Positions 33,851 through 45,900 of a stretch of 64,000 bases of DNA are shown here, piece after piece. A program made the position numbers and the translations under genes. Below the pieces are notes generated by a model. The model did not search any database. It saw only the letters and a program-made list of their open reading frames with translations, and had not been told where the DNA came from. The DNA comes from Cerioporus squamosus. Its lineage: Eukaryota > Basidiomycota > Agaricomycetes > Polyporales > Polyporaceae. Location of the stretch: positions 161,213 through 225,212 of the forward strand of contig JABYQS010000049.1 in assembly GCA_022592435.1 (NCBI GenBank), in the 5' to 3' direction. Each line of letters begins with the position of its first letter. Positions within the stretch are counted from its first letter, which is position 1.

Positions 33851-35176
33851 ATGAACTATGCTGACTGTGAAGAACTGTTTCCTGGCGGGCTCTCTGGGCT
33901 GGAGGTCTACTGGAGAGACCGTTACAGCTGGTTGAGCAGTGCCGGATACCAGCTGCGGCCGAGGTACAAGCCCGACTGGAAACCTTCATGGCAAACATCC
34001 AAGAAGTCTCGTTTCGACTGCGAAGACGGGGTACACCCTCCGGTGTGTCTCCTTCTAGTGGTCCTGTCTCATACAGCTGACCCGCTGGCCCAGGTGGAGA
34101 GAGTCATGGATGCTGTCAGAACGAAAGACGGTACCATAGTCACGATCAAACGCATACTTAAGTCTGTACACCCCTTCGAAAGCGAGATAGGGCGCTTTCT
34201 CTCATCTCCTCCTTTGACCTCGGACCCTCGAAACCACTGCTGTCCCGTTCTCGACGTGCTCGACGATCCTGAGGATTCCGACGTACAACTCATTGTGATG
34301 CCGTTGCTCCGACGGTACTACGAACCCAAACTCGCGACGGTTGGCGAAGCCATGGAACTTTTCCGTCAAATGTTGGAGGTAGCTCCGTGCATTCTCGCAT
34401 CAAATTGTCGCTGACCGCGCATCTGCGTTCTAGTGCCTCCAATTCATCCATGAGCAACACATCGCACATCGGTCCGGCTCTGTTCTTTTACGCGTCAGCC
34501 CAATTCAGTGACAGTGACGTTTGCAGGGATATCACAAAGTTGAACGTGATGATGGATTCGACGCCCATCCTTCCGGACTCGTTCCACCCCCAGTCAATCC
34601 GTATGTCGCGGGATTTCAAACGCTGGGTATCCCCGCGTTCGCGCACTGCCCATCCCGTCAAGTACTACATCACCGACTTTGGGCTGTCAAGGCGCTACAG
34701 TGCGGAGGAGACGAACCCGCTTGAGGTCCCCATCTTCGGAGGCGACAAGTCGGTTCCCGAGTTCCAGAAGGACCGACACACTCCTCGGAATCCCTTCCAG
34801 ACTGACATCTACTACATGGGGAACTTCATCCGGCAGGACTTCCTGAAGGTGTGTTATCTGTCCCCTTCTCCCTGCGTCGGTGTGAAGATTGACGCGAGCG
34901 TCTACTTTCAAGGTTTATTCGAACCTGACGTTTATGGAGCCGCTCATCGCCCGTATGGTGCAGGACGATCCAAGTAAACGCCCCACCATAGATGAGGTCG
35001 TTGTATCTTTCAAGGAGATCCTGTCTAGGCTATCGAGCTGCAAATTCCGGGCAAGGCTCGTCGAGCGGCAGGATAGCCCAGCGTTGAACTTCTTGAAGGA
35101 CCTGCACCATGTATCCCTCCGCACATTGCCCTTCTGGCTGACCCGTCGTCCCGCGCTCCCTTCTCCAAAAGCGTAG
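33851..35176 (+). CDS. Protein-kinase-like protein K8
   Basis: About 375 residues in five exons. The N-terminal module is VYWRDRYSWL, LRPRYKPDW, PSW and CED. Catalytic residues: VTIKRI Lys, HRDITKLN (spliced across 34473/34526) and TDFGLSRR. The activation block is GGDKSVPEF. It ends FWLTRRPALPSPKA. The C-terminal helix reads EEVVVSF where other branches have VVSEF. Closest relative is K9, including about 200 bases of 3' flank. Bases 35177-35440 are that flank. Confidence 0.85.
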
Positions 35177-35489
35177 TTGAGCGGTGCTCTCTCGCTTCGT
35201 CGCTCCATGTCTGTTGCATTCTGGCCATCTATCACGGGATCTCACGTTGTCTCTGTCCACGCTCGTTACCGTCGATCTAGCTGTCATGTTGTTGCATCTG
35301 TTCTCGTCGCACTGTATGGAGTATATCGGAATAATGCGGATCAGTGGCGTCGTCTCACACATTGGGGATTGAATCGGACTTGTAGCAGGTCACGGCATTG
35401 CGGATCCGGTCAATCCTCGAAGGCGGTCGCCCGCTACTGACCACGGGTGGTACTAGGAGTCACAAGACTTCCGCTGCAAGATCTGGCCG

Positions 35490-36210
35490 TGAACACATAT
35501 CGTGCTGGGATGGGTTGAGGTCAATGCTAGTAGTATCAGCATGTCGGAAGGCACCCGAACAACAGAAAGACAAAGGCCCCCAAGAGCCAAGACCATGACA
35601 CTTCTGATATCTCCCGGTTCCCGTAGCGGTGCCGCTGTCAGTCAAGCTCCTGCAAGCTCCCATACAAGATTAGGTCTGGTTCTGCTCATGCCCATACGGG
35701 ACATTCGACCTTGTTGAAGCATCTGTTTCAGTGCTGGATACGGTATACCGTAGCTATCCCGACCGGACTCGCATTCAGCAGACGCTTCCATTCATCTATC
35801 GAAGGCTCGCCCAGCGCATTGCCGTACCTGGACTGAACAAGTGAGCATTGGCTTGCCATGCGACCCTTCTGAAGTCTGCGTGTCCGGCCACGCATGCCGA
35901 GCGTCTTCGAGCTACCGTTTCGATTAGCCATAGAAGACGATGATGCGTACCGGTGCGACCTCGAAGCAGTAGCACGCATCGAGCCGTCTGGCCTGTTCGG
36001 CCGCTGTTATCGAAGGCTCGTTGAGGGCGCATGGCGGCTGGCAGCCTTGCGCTCATGTGAGCAGTTCGGACTTCTCTGAAGAGGGCAGCCATGATGCATG
36101 ATGCTAGAGAGAGAACGAGGCTCGGTATTCGCGGAGAAGGGTTGTGCTTTCTTGCGCTCAGCAGTGGTTCTTTGAGGGGCGCATCGCGTCCAGGTGATGT
36201 GAGTCAAGAG
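35490..36210 (+). repeat. Diverged repeat, copy 2, 3' of P7
   Basis: Matches about 31290-31930. The distance between the copies (4.2 kb) equals the distance between P6 and P7 and between K8 and K9 (4.1 kb), so the repeat is part of a tandemly duplicated unit. A 61-codon frame (35894-36079, MPSVFELPFRLAIEDDD) is open here, but the equivalent frame in copy 1 diverges after MPSVFE. Confidence 0.6.
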
Positions 36211-36463
36211 ACCAGGCACTGCCGCTACGCGGGCGCGACGAGGTTGTGGATGCAGCCCATGCGTGTGTTATTCACCGGAGGCTGTCGTCTCATTTTGCCA
36301 GATTGACACGAGTCGCGCAAAGTGAGCAGAACCGTCGAGAGTTGCGAGGCACGTCGAACGCAATCAACAGTCCAAGTTGAGAAGAGCTAGCATACAAAAT
36401 AGACACACACATGTCCGATGGAGTTGACACAGGGCACATAGGAGCGATAGCGAGAAACGGTAG

Positions 36464-37461
36464 TCACGCCGCGACTGGAATAGCACCCGAAGGCCCCGGG
36501 CCGAGGAGCTCGTCGTCGGGCCCTTCGGGAAGAGATGCAGCAGACTCCTCGGGAACCTCCTTCACGATATTGAGCTGCGCGACCGCCCACTCGAGAGTGT
36601 TCTTGAGGGCAGCGGACGGTTCGGTCACCTGAAGGTCGGGGCCCAAAACTGTACGACAGTCAATGACTATGCAAGAACATCCGAAGCCGGTACTTACACA
36701 AGTGCTCTTGCTGTGAGAGAACCCTAGGCTCTACGCTATCATGCCTGGGAGGCGGCTGCAGCGACGTAGATGTGGTTGTCAAAGACGTAATAGACGAGGC
36801 TAGGTAATAACGGTAAGTACGGCAACGCGAAACCACCTAGGAGCGTACTCACGCATGCCGGTGTCGTCTTTGGCTCCAACTGCTATGCAGTACGTCCCTC
36901 TGGCTTCGAAGGCTTCCGTCGAGATCTGAATGGAATGTCATTGGTGGGTAGATACCAAGAGCCGGCAAAACTTACGACAATATGGTTCCTGTTATTCCGA
37001 GCGCGACGCTTATAACGGCGGGAGGCTGTTTTGCTAATACGATCAGGGTTTTGATACATGTCCTGTAGGTCCTGTACGACGCTGTCGATTAACAGGGATC
37101 AGAATCAGCGACGCTTTACCGTGACGAGGTCATGCACGAACTAAGAGTGCTCCTCGCGCAAAGCTTCAGCAGGTCCCTCTCGAAACGCGTCGCTGTTCGC
37201 TTCAGCACGTTTGAGGACGCTGTTTCCTTCCTGTTGATACGAACGGCCCTTGTGGACTTGATACGCAGTGATCCATTTCTTGAAGGGCCAAACCCAGTAG
37301 GGCGCAGGGGTTGCGGTCAAGACACGATCAGCATTGAGATGTTTCTGATAACGCAGAATGCGGTCAGGAGATGTTGCAACTTCCTGGGTTGAACGACTCA
37401 CCGAAATGTCTCGAACCGCGAAAATGTCAGCCGGGACATCAGCTTTGGCTGTCTGTGCCAT
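36464..37461 (-). CDS. Partner-family gene P7 (type II), head-to-head with K9
   Basis: Unknown function. Exon 1 is MAQTAKADVPADIFAVRDIS. Exon 2 is KHLNADRVLTATPAPYWVW, then PFKKWITAYQVHKGRSYQQE. A GTTCGT donor inside the apparent stop TAG lets exon 2 continue as HSY and VVQDLQDMYQNPDRISK, then RRYKRRARNNRNHIV. Exon 4 is ISTEAFEARGTYCIAVG and AKDDTGM. The last exon has LKNTLEWAVAQLNIVKEV and ends GAIPVAA with stop at 36464. Without that splice the reading frame would end after LREEHS. The exon-by-exon match with P6 supports the model. Confidence 0.62.
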
Positions 37462-37947
37462 GAGACAAAGTCGAAGTCGCCGGGACCTCGTAGCAAGATG
37501 AGAAGAGGAAAGTGCGAGGAAGCCGCAGCGGAGACCCAGGCACTTAAGTATCAGGTTCGAGGTGGCTATCGCACGGACGTAAAGATGTCGGCGAACATGC
37601 CAGCAAGGGTACAATAGCAGGGGGACACAATCTCAGGAAGCACCGCGTGCGCCAGGGATGATGGGCCGCTGTCATAAGGTCAGGAAGAATCGAGCAGGCG
37701 AGGCAACCACAGAGTTCCACAGAGCACCCACTTGGCCCAGCATCCGGATCAGGTACAAAGCAAGGTACGTAAGTAGACGCGGAGGAGGAGGGGCGGCGTG
37801 ACGTGGGAAACTCCGCTCATTGTTCAACACGTATGACAAGGGGCGCAGGCGCCCTCCATTCCCAGCCATGAACACTGGCATGCTCAGGCTCCTTCGCGCT
37901 GCAGCGTTCGACCACCATCTCCCCGCTCTGCCCAATCTTCTGTCTCC
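37462..37947. promoter_or_regulatory. Bidirectional promoter of P7 / K9
   Basis: TGACGTGGGA at 37799-37808 and a degenerate CACGTA at 37828-37833, 114 bases before the K9 ATG. The GACGCGGAGGAGGAGGGG block just upstream matches the K8 promoter. Confidence 0.55.
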
Positions 37948-39274
37948 ATGAAATATGACAGTCCTGCGCCGTTTCCTGGCGGGCTGCGAGGTATGGAGGT
38001 GTACTGGCGAGACCGGTACGACTTCCTCAGCGACGCCGGGTACCAGTTGCGGCCGAGGTACAAGCCTGACTGGGTACCTTCCTGGCAAGCGTCCAAGAAA
38101 TCCCGGTGGGATGTCGAGGATGGGGTCCCCGTGGAGGTGCGCTTTTAGACCCCCTGCACTACCACATGCTGACGCATCGGCACAGGTCGGGAGGATCATG
38201 GACGCGGCCAGAACTAAGGACGGCACCATAGTCGTGATTAAACGTATATTCAAGTCCGTGCATCCTTTGGAGAGCGAGATTGGGCGCTTCCTATCCTCCC
38301 CCGCTCTGGCCTCGGACCCTAGAAACCACTGCTGTCCCATCCTCGATGTGCTCAACGACCCTGAAGAACCGGACCTGCAGCTCATCGTTATGCCGCTTCT
38401 TCGGCAATATGACGACCCCAAACTCACGACTGTAGGCGAAGCGATGGAGTTGTTCCGTCAACTGTTCGAGGTAAACATATTCACGCATGTGTTGAATGTC
38501 CGGCTAACTCTGGATCCATTGCACCGGCAGTGCTTGCAGTTCATGCATGAACAACACGTTGCGCATCGGTTCATCGTGTGCGTCCCCGCGCTCAGATACC
38601 TCGTTGCTGACACTCCTGTCACTAAGGGATATCTCCAAGTTGAACGTGATGATGGATTCGCGGCCTATCCTGCCGGATTCGTTTCACCCGCAGTCAACTG
38701 AGATGACGCGCGACCTCAAGCGTTACATATCTCCGCGGTCACGTACGGCTCACCCCGTCAAATACTATCTCACAGACTTTGGCCTGTCCACCCGGTACAG
38801 TGCTGAGGAAACGAACCCGCTCGAAGTCCCGATCTTCGGTGGGGACAGGACAGTTCCTGAGTTCCAGCAGGATCGCACTATACCTCGCAATCCCTTCCAT
38901 ACCGATATATACTACATGGGGAATCTCGTCCGGCAGTACTTCCTACAGGTATGTGTACATTCACGTCATCGGCATCTAGCTCCAAGCTCACGGTTCGTGC
39001 TATTCCACAGGAGTATACGAATCTTACCTTTCTGGAGCCCCTTATTGCCACCATGGTTCAGGACGAACCAAGCAAGCGCCCCACGATGGACGAAGTCGTC
39101 GTGTCTTTCAAGGAGATCCTGTCCAAGCTGTCCAGCTGGAAGCTCCGAGAAAGGCTCGTCGAGCGAAAGGACAACGTCGCCGTGAACTTACTCAAGGACT
39201 TGCACCACGTATCCTTCTGTACAGTACCGTTCTTGCTGACCCGTCGTCCCGCACTTCCTACCCCCAAAGCGTAG
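37948..39274 (+). CDS. Protein-kinase-like protein K9
   Basis: About 375 residues in five exons. The N-terminal module is VYWRDRYDFL, LRPRYKPDW, PSW; the usual CED reads VED. Catalytic residues: VVIKRI Lys, HRDISKLN (spliced across 38567/38627, acceptor CTAAG) and TDFGLSTRY, where Thr replaces the Arg after DFGLS. The activation block is GGDRTVPEF. It ends FLLTRRPALPTPKA. It is the last kinase of the array. Bases 39275-39470 repeat the K8 3' flank. Confidence 0.85.
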
Positions 39275-39470
39275 CTGAGCCGTGCTCTCGCGCTTCCTCG
39301 CCTCCACTACCGTCGCGTTCTGGCAATCTATCACCGGATCTCACGTTGTCGTTGTCCACACTCGTTACCGTCAATATAGCTGTCCTGTTGTGTTGCATCT
39401 TGCTTTCGTATTCGCGCTGTATGGAGTACATCGGTATAATCTGGAGTTTCTTCTGACTTACTCCCATCGC

Positions 39471-40457
39471 CGGCTCGAAGGCATACAACACACGCCCCCA
39501 GGAGGACCCAGCGGTGTCCCACACCTGATCCAGAACGCACTGAGACCACAGACAGTCAGACACCTTTCGCCGATTCGAGTACTAATCGCCGCGCGAAGCA
39601 CGAGCTGATAGTGGAGTTACACGGTCTATTCAAGTCGTCACTTCCTGACATGGAGACAGACATCATGCATCAGTCCCGGGCCATGACGAGACGCAAGGAT
39701 GTCGACGATTGCTCGCCTACTCATCGTCTTCTCGCTTCCCTTGGCCCTGGTTGCTCTGGCTTGCCCCGTCCTCTTTTGTGAAGTGCCTTGTATTGAAGAC
39801 AGCCAGGGCGATACCTTCCTGAGGCTAGTCGACAGCGGGCGAGGCGTGACAGGAGGACATAATGGACGCGCAACCTCACGGCTGGTGTTGTTCGTACACG
39901 TAGCACGTACCTTGTGAGGAGCATCAGAACGCGGCATTGACGCCGCCCGTGCCCGACGATCGCGTTGCCCAGCTACTAGGCTCCCGGTAGCAATCTTGAA
40001 CATTTGTGCTTGAATGACTGTCCGCGTGACGTGTGCTACTACAGCGAGAGCGTCGCGATGCTATGTAGCAATTCAAGTAGCAACTGTTCAAAATGTCAGT
40101 TTCAGAAGACCAGGGAACGCGTCGTCTAGTTATTAGTTCAGTGAAAGTGGCAATGAGAGACGGTGCACCTGCACGAAGTGTTCTCGGAGGCTATTACCCA
40201 GCGTATAGATGTGACATGTCGACGTAGATCAGATTTGCAGTCTCCAAGATACTACAGTAAATGTTGAGCTCTGAAGCTGAAACTTTTGCAGCTACCTTGG
40301 CCAGCAGATGTGTATGCGACGCGGGACAATGAGGAACAGAGGGCGCATGTACCGAACAGTGAACAACTTCGACGTTTTGTGATATGTGGACTTGGCCACC
40401 GTGTATTACTGAGCACTTATAAGCGGGTATATACTTAAACAAGAACCCCTTTGTCAA
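39471..40457. other. Array edge without a supported gene
   Basis: About 990 bases. A 72-codon plus-strand frame at 39699-39917 begins MSTIARLLIVFSLPLALVAL, a signal-peptide-like start. The rest has no features, and I cannot tell it from a relic or chance. Nothing else is recognised. Confidence 0.4.
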
Positions 40458-40549
40458 GACACTATGGCCGAGTGGTTAAGGCGACAGATTCGAATGCCTC
40501 GATCATCTGTTTCCCTCTGGGAGCGCAGGTTCAAATCCTGCTGGTGTCG
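40458..40549 (+). tRNA. tRNA-Ser (anticodon CGA) with a 10-base intron
   Basis: The acceptor stem GACACTA pairs with TGGTGTC. The D arm is GGCCGAGTGGTTAAGGC. The anticodon stem ACAGA/TCTGT encloses TTCGAA, a 10-base intron (40495-40504) after position 37, and A38. The anticodon CGA reads the Ser codon UCG. A long variable arm (TCCC/GGGA) is typical of Ser, and the T arm GCAGG-TTCAAAT-CCTGC is intact. The discriminator base is G. Confidence 0.9.
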
Positions 40550-40568
40550 GTTCCGATTCCATGAATGG

Positions 40569-40573
40569 TTTTT
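40569..40573 (+). terminator. RNA polymerase III terminator
   Basis: A run of five T residues 20 bases after the tRNA-Ser 3' end. Confidence 0.6.
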
Positions 40574-41296
40574 ATGCCTCGCGGATGCAACATTTTCATC
40601 ACAAAAGCTGCACAGGAAATATGTCAGGGAGCCACTGGAACTTGGGAGAAGTGTGTCTGTTGTACAGCGCTCGCGAACAGTCCCTGATTCAGACTTTGTA
40701 ACCAGCTTGCTTGCGCTTAAGTACTCGCTCGATCTTTTCATCCGCAAGAGATTCGACTGCCATCTATGATCTGACTGGCCATGTAAAAGTGTCTGACAGT
40801 ATGTGTTGTTCCTCTCGAGAGTGGTCCGTACTGGTCCGTAGTTCTTTTGTCATAATGCGCAGCTCGAAGACGCCGTGTGGACCCACAAGAACACACAGCG
40901 GCCAAATAAGCGCGCCTTTCGACCTGCCAACAGTACGGCGACTCCGCGCGCGTTGTTCTCCGCCCACCGCGCTCATGATCAGAACACGGTGGGAGCGCAA
41001 TTGTCCCGCACAACTTCCCCAAACTATGTCAATCTTCTCTCGTTAAGGCACCTTGTTTGATGTTGATGTCTTTTGTTATAGTCGACCACAAGACAACGCC
41101 AGCCAGCTTCCGGTATCCAAGTCGCCTCTGAACAACAAAGTCTCCAGCCAGGCGCGCGGCCTTTGCTCTGGCCCGTTGCGTGCCAGCGATGCTTACGACG
41201 TCGTAGCACGAGGCGTATAAAGGAGTGTCGGCATGTCCGTCGGTCCTTCAGGATCCTCACGTTCATCTCTCACTCCCTGCTCAGCTTGTCGACAGC
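40574..41296. other. Intergenic DNA upstream of gene D
   Basis: No gene recognised. A TATAAA at about 41215-41221 lies roughly 80 bases before the gene D start codon. Confidence 0.5.
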
Positions 41297-42667
41297 ATGA
41301 GCAGCTACGGACTCGATTTATCTCCGGCGCAGGCGCCTCTTAATTGCTTTGGCCCTGGGATTATATCCAGGGACGGGCTTTCCTCTAGAATCCTTGCTCG
41401 ACTCAGGCCCCGACACCATAGAAAGACTACCTACAACGAACGGCTCCGTGACGGCGATGCGCATATGACCGAGGCTCAGGAGGTTTTCCATAGCTGCCAG
41501 CGTTCTCTATCCTACGAGAAGCGACGCAACATACAAGAGCACCTTGACGGGTAAGCCATCCTTCCCTCCGCGATCCTTCGGAAACTAACTATCGCGTTGA
41601 TCAGACTCCGCATTGAGCGGGACAGGCTGGGAAAGTTCTCAGATTTCGCTGGCTCGCAGAGAGCGGAGACGGACGCACTCTCCCGGGCTGAAACGTTCCG
41701 TACCAACGCTAGCCGAGTTCGTGCGATGGCTGCAGTGAGTTGCTGACCTAGCTGGAGCCTCCGTCTTGCGCCTTTGCTGACGTACTATATAGCAAGCACG
41801 CAAGAATTCGCTGTTCTCCCAGGCCAGCCACCATTCACGTGCACAAAGTGCCAGCGCCCGATCTCACCGAGGCAGCAACAGCGGGAGCAGACGGACTTCG
41901 AGCGAGAATCATCACAGCTCCGCTAGAGGGACGCCGGCGCGCGCACCTCTATCGCGCGTCTCCACCGGGAACGACGAGCCACTCCAGATGAGTGCGTGCT
42001 TGTTTGCAGTGATCTTGCTTTTTGATGATTCTGGACTGACTACCCATCGCAGTTCAAACCCGCGCTGGCCCCATAAGCTGGAGCCCGAATGCTTCATGCA
42101 ACGCGCTTCAGCTGGACCTAGGTTATCGAGCGTCACCGCGTCCACCTACCATGATGTCTACCGGAACTCCGCGGACGCCAAGTATGTTTTCTTCCGTCTG
42201 TTCAACCATGTAGGTACTGACTTCTGTCTCGTCCAGGTAGCATCCTGAGCCTGGAGATGCCTCTGGCTCAGTTTTCTCCGGTCAGGATGTCTCCCGTCTC
42301 GGGCTACGGTGGCTCGCCCACGGACTCTCTTGCCTACTCCCTCGGCTCTGACGGTTTCCCGCGGCCAAGTCGTCGGGCACCCGATCGTCGCAGCACCATC
42401 CAAACGACGACTAGCTTCTCTCGGTCGTCGGCCTCCCGCAAGTCCACCCAGCAATCCGGTACCGGCACACACTCCAGTCTAGCCCGGCAGAGCCTCGAGA
42501 GCTCCCGGCGCCGTTCGGGTTCTGGCAGCTATCACGAGCACTACCAGAGGCCCACGAGCCAGGATGGTCACGGCCAGCGTACGTACACGCGTACACCGAC
42601 TTCGTTGCGGACGTCCTCTGTCCCGCCGGCATACAATACTGCACTACCTGGGACACCGCGGTACTGA
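41297..42667 (+). CDS. Ser/Arg-rich protein of unknown function (gene D)
   Basis: Five exons join in phase. Exon 1 starts MSSYGLDLSPAQAPLNCFGP and ends with a helical segment (YEKRRNIQEHLDG). Exon 2 is LRIERDRLGKFSDFAGSQRA. Exon 3 is a Ser/Arg/His-rich stretch (RSHRGSNSGSRRTSS). The last exon is Ser/Arg/Thr-rich and ends YNTALPGTPRY. Length is near 330 residues, mostly predicted disorder with one charged helical region (about residues 55-120). I recognise no domain. Convergent with the chloride channel gene. Confidence 0.6.
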
Positions 42668-42971
42668 GCTCTAGTGAGTGCCGCGCATGTATGGTGTCTG
42701 TGGTATCCTGTACTCACCCATGCACGTACAGAGCATTCAATGTATCACCAACTCGCATCGACGAAGCTCCTGCTCGGAATGAGAGCGGTCCGAGCTGTAT
42801 ATATTTGACTAGTCCCCCAAACCTACAAAACCAACCTCACGAAGCTTCGTTTCCACGACCATCCCATGCTTGTCACGATCCTGTATTGATACTCAATGAC
42901 TGTGCACGATAGCGGCGATGTATTATACGACTGTATATGACTGTACGACAAAGCAGAAATCACACAATAAA

Positions 42972-45900
42972 TTACGATCTTCGGAGCACCCTCCTGAACC
43001 ATGACCGGACATCGTCCGCGAGATTACTCGTCAGCATCCGCGCCTCGTCAACCAACCCATCGAGGCGCTCTTCGCTCCATGGTGACTGTGGCTCTTGATG
43101 CTCAGCCATAGTGAATCGGAGAACGTCCTTCACTGTCACCAGACCGACTAATGCGCCGTGATTCTCTACGAGGATGACGCGGGGGCTGTGGGACCGAGTG
43201 AGTACGCGGACGAGAATAGTCTGCGACCACACTCACCCCATGCGTTTGAACAATTGCATGACGATCTCGAGCGGAAGTTGAGGCGAAACAGTGAGAGGTG
43301 TCTACCAGGGGTGATAAAGTGAGCGAGCAGATACCACAAGGCACGGCAAGCCTGCATACCTGGTTCACCCATGGCCACATCTTGAGCACGTCCGGAGTAG
43401 CGGTACTCTCCATGATCTCCATCGATATGTCTTCGTCTATACCGACAGCAGGTCCTGCAGTAACTCCGGAAAACTCGATCTCCTCATGGTCCTCAGAGTC
43501 CGACGCGAAGGAGACTGGCGTGTCCGGACGGACATCTTGTATATTCCTTGCTTTGTCTATGAGACGCACATACCGATGAGGGGTCTGACACGCAAGGCGG
43601 GAGATAGGAACGCACCTAGGACATAGCGCAGTTCTGCGCGTTCTATAAAGCCCATGAGAATCCGTCTGCCGTCCGTCGAGATGATGGGAAAGCCCTTGAC
43701 GTCCGTTCGCGCTAGTACGTCCTCTGGAGCCATGTAAGTGCTCTGAGAGCTGCTTCACAAACCCATTCAGGCGTCATGCTCACCGAGCTCCTGCACAGTC
43801 AAACCCGAGACCGGTAAAGTTTCCAAGTCGGTCCTCATGACCCGAGCCACTGCACCACTGTGAGTCTAGGCTGGCAGAATGCGCCAGAGGAGTAGATCAC
43901 CGACCTGGAACATTGTAGGCATGATCATCCTTCTCCAAGAATGGATACCCGTTGAAGCGGATCATCTCATCTGCGATACCAGTCGTGCCGAGGAAGTCTC
44001 CGACAGCTTTGGTGACAAGGAGGACGATCTGTTGACAGCGTCAGATGAACAGTGCGAATCGACATAGTGGCAAGACATACCATCGTGGGTAGGATGTAGG
44101 TCAGCGCGCCCGTGAGTTCGAACATGATGACGACGACTGTGACTGTAAGCCTCATGATACCACTACGGAATGTCCCTGTCAGAGCAGCTCATCTCTGGGA
44201 ACAGTGCGACATACCTCAGCGCTGCGGCTGCGCCAAGAAGGGCGTACGTTCCAGGCGTGATACAGGGGACGTCAGGCTGGCATACCGCGAAGATGCCAGA
44301 AGTGGGGTATGCTCTGAAGGTAGACAAGACTGAGTGTTTCTTTGAGAGGCAATGTAGAGAGACAAGCGCACCGATTGATGGCCTTCACCATGATGCCCAC
44401 CATGCGACCAAAGGTGGCACCGATGGCCATGGAGGGGACGAAGATACCCGCAGGCACCTTGCAGCCATAGGATACGACGACTAGGCCAATACGTAGGATA
44501 GTGGCAAGAAAGAGCGAGTTGACCATCGGCCACTGATAGGCAGTCCTGCAGTTCGTCAGGTGCTGGTGCGATACAAGAAAGTTAGTGGACATACTGGCAT
44601 AGGTGGTCATAGTCGCTCGCGCCATCGCATTCACGGAAGAGAATTTCCATGCTCTCCGTCATGTCTATACGCATGAAGTGGTTGAACCACCCAATCATGG
44701 CGGTGATGGTGGCGAGCGTGACCGCTTCCGCGATAGCATGGTCGCCGAGGTACCGTTTGCGGAAAGCGGCGACCTTCAGGTTGAACTTGACGACGAATGC
44801 GCCGTAGAGACCCTAGTCTGCAGGATGAGCACGATCATATGGGAAAGGCTACGCAAGACCTACCCCGAAGATACCGAGGACGACGAAGAACATAATCTCG
44901 AAGAAGTGCCAATCTCTGTCGTACGTCACTTGGAACAGTACCAGCTTGCCGCTGCGGTAAGGGTTCATCGCCTAGAGGAAGAGGTGAGATTGAAGTGGCT
45001 GGCGCCAACTGCACAGAACTCACGGACAAGGTGACTGTGGCGACCAACGCGCAGAAGAAACTTCGCCACATGGTCTTGATGCTGAACACGCTACTCATTT
45101 CCTGGAGAGCCGGCGTCAGTGCCTGTTCACCATGCAGACAAGTGGAAACAATGTCTCGCCTCAATGGAAAAGAGAACGCCGCCTATGGGAGAGCCGAAGG
45201 CAACTGCTACCCCTGCAGCACTGGACGCAGTCAGAATTTCTCGCATCTTGACTGTACGATAACGACGTCAGGGTAAGCGAAGGCGGCGAGAGGCATGAAC
45301 GCACCTTGACTCCGGGAGAAACCCTTGAACATGCTGGCAATGAGGTTGCCTATGCAGCACGCGACGTGGACTGATGGACCTTCTTTGCCAACAGAGAGCC
45401 CTGAAGCGATGACCAGAGGCTGCGTGATATTAGCTTCAGACTGAGAGTGTATAGGACGTGCTCGGCGTACGTACCAGGGTTACACTCTTGATGAAGAACG
45501 TCCAGAAGCCCAAGAAGCCCTTCATGATGAACCCTGCAATGATGCACTTGATCTCAGAAATACCAGACCCGGCAGCGTACTTGGCCAGAGACCGGACGAG
45601 GTGCGCAGCAACAAAAGAGAACGCCGCCTGTCATATTGGTGCCTGCCCATTAGCGCGAAGCCAAGTAGATAGTCCCGTCCAGCACGTACCGCGAACAGGA
45701 CGTAGATAGCCCAACGAGCAGGCATCACATCACTCCATTGGTGCCATGCTTCGCAGGTGTCCTCGTCGCCACCCTCAATCTCCCAACAACAGAACTGCTG
45801 GTTCAGCCACCAACCGTCCGAGCAGTATCCCATCTTGATGTCCGACAGCCATTCCGTTGCAATGGATATAAGTGCGGCGTTCACACCGATCCCGATGCCT

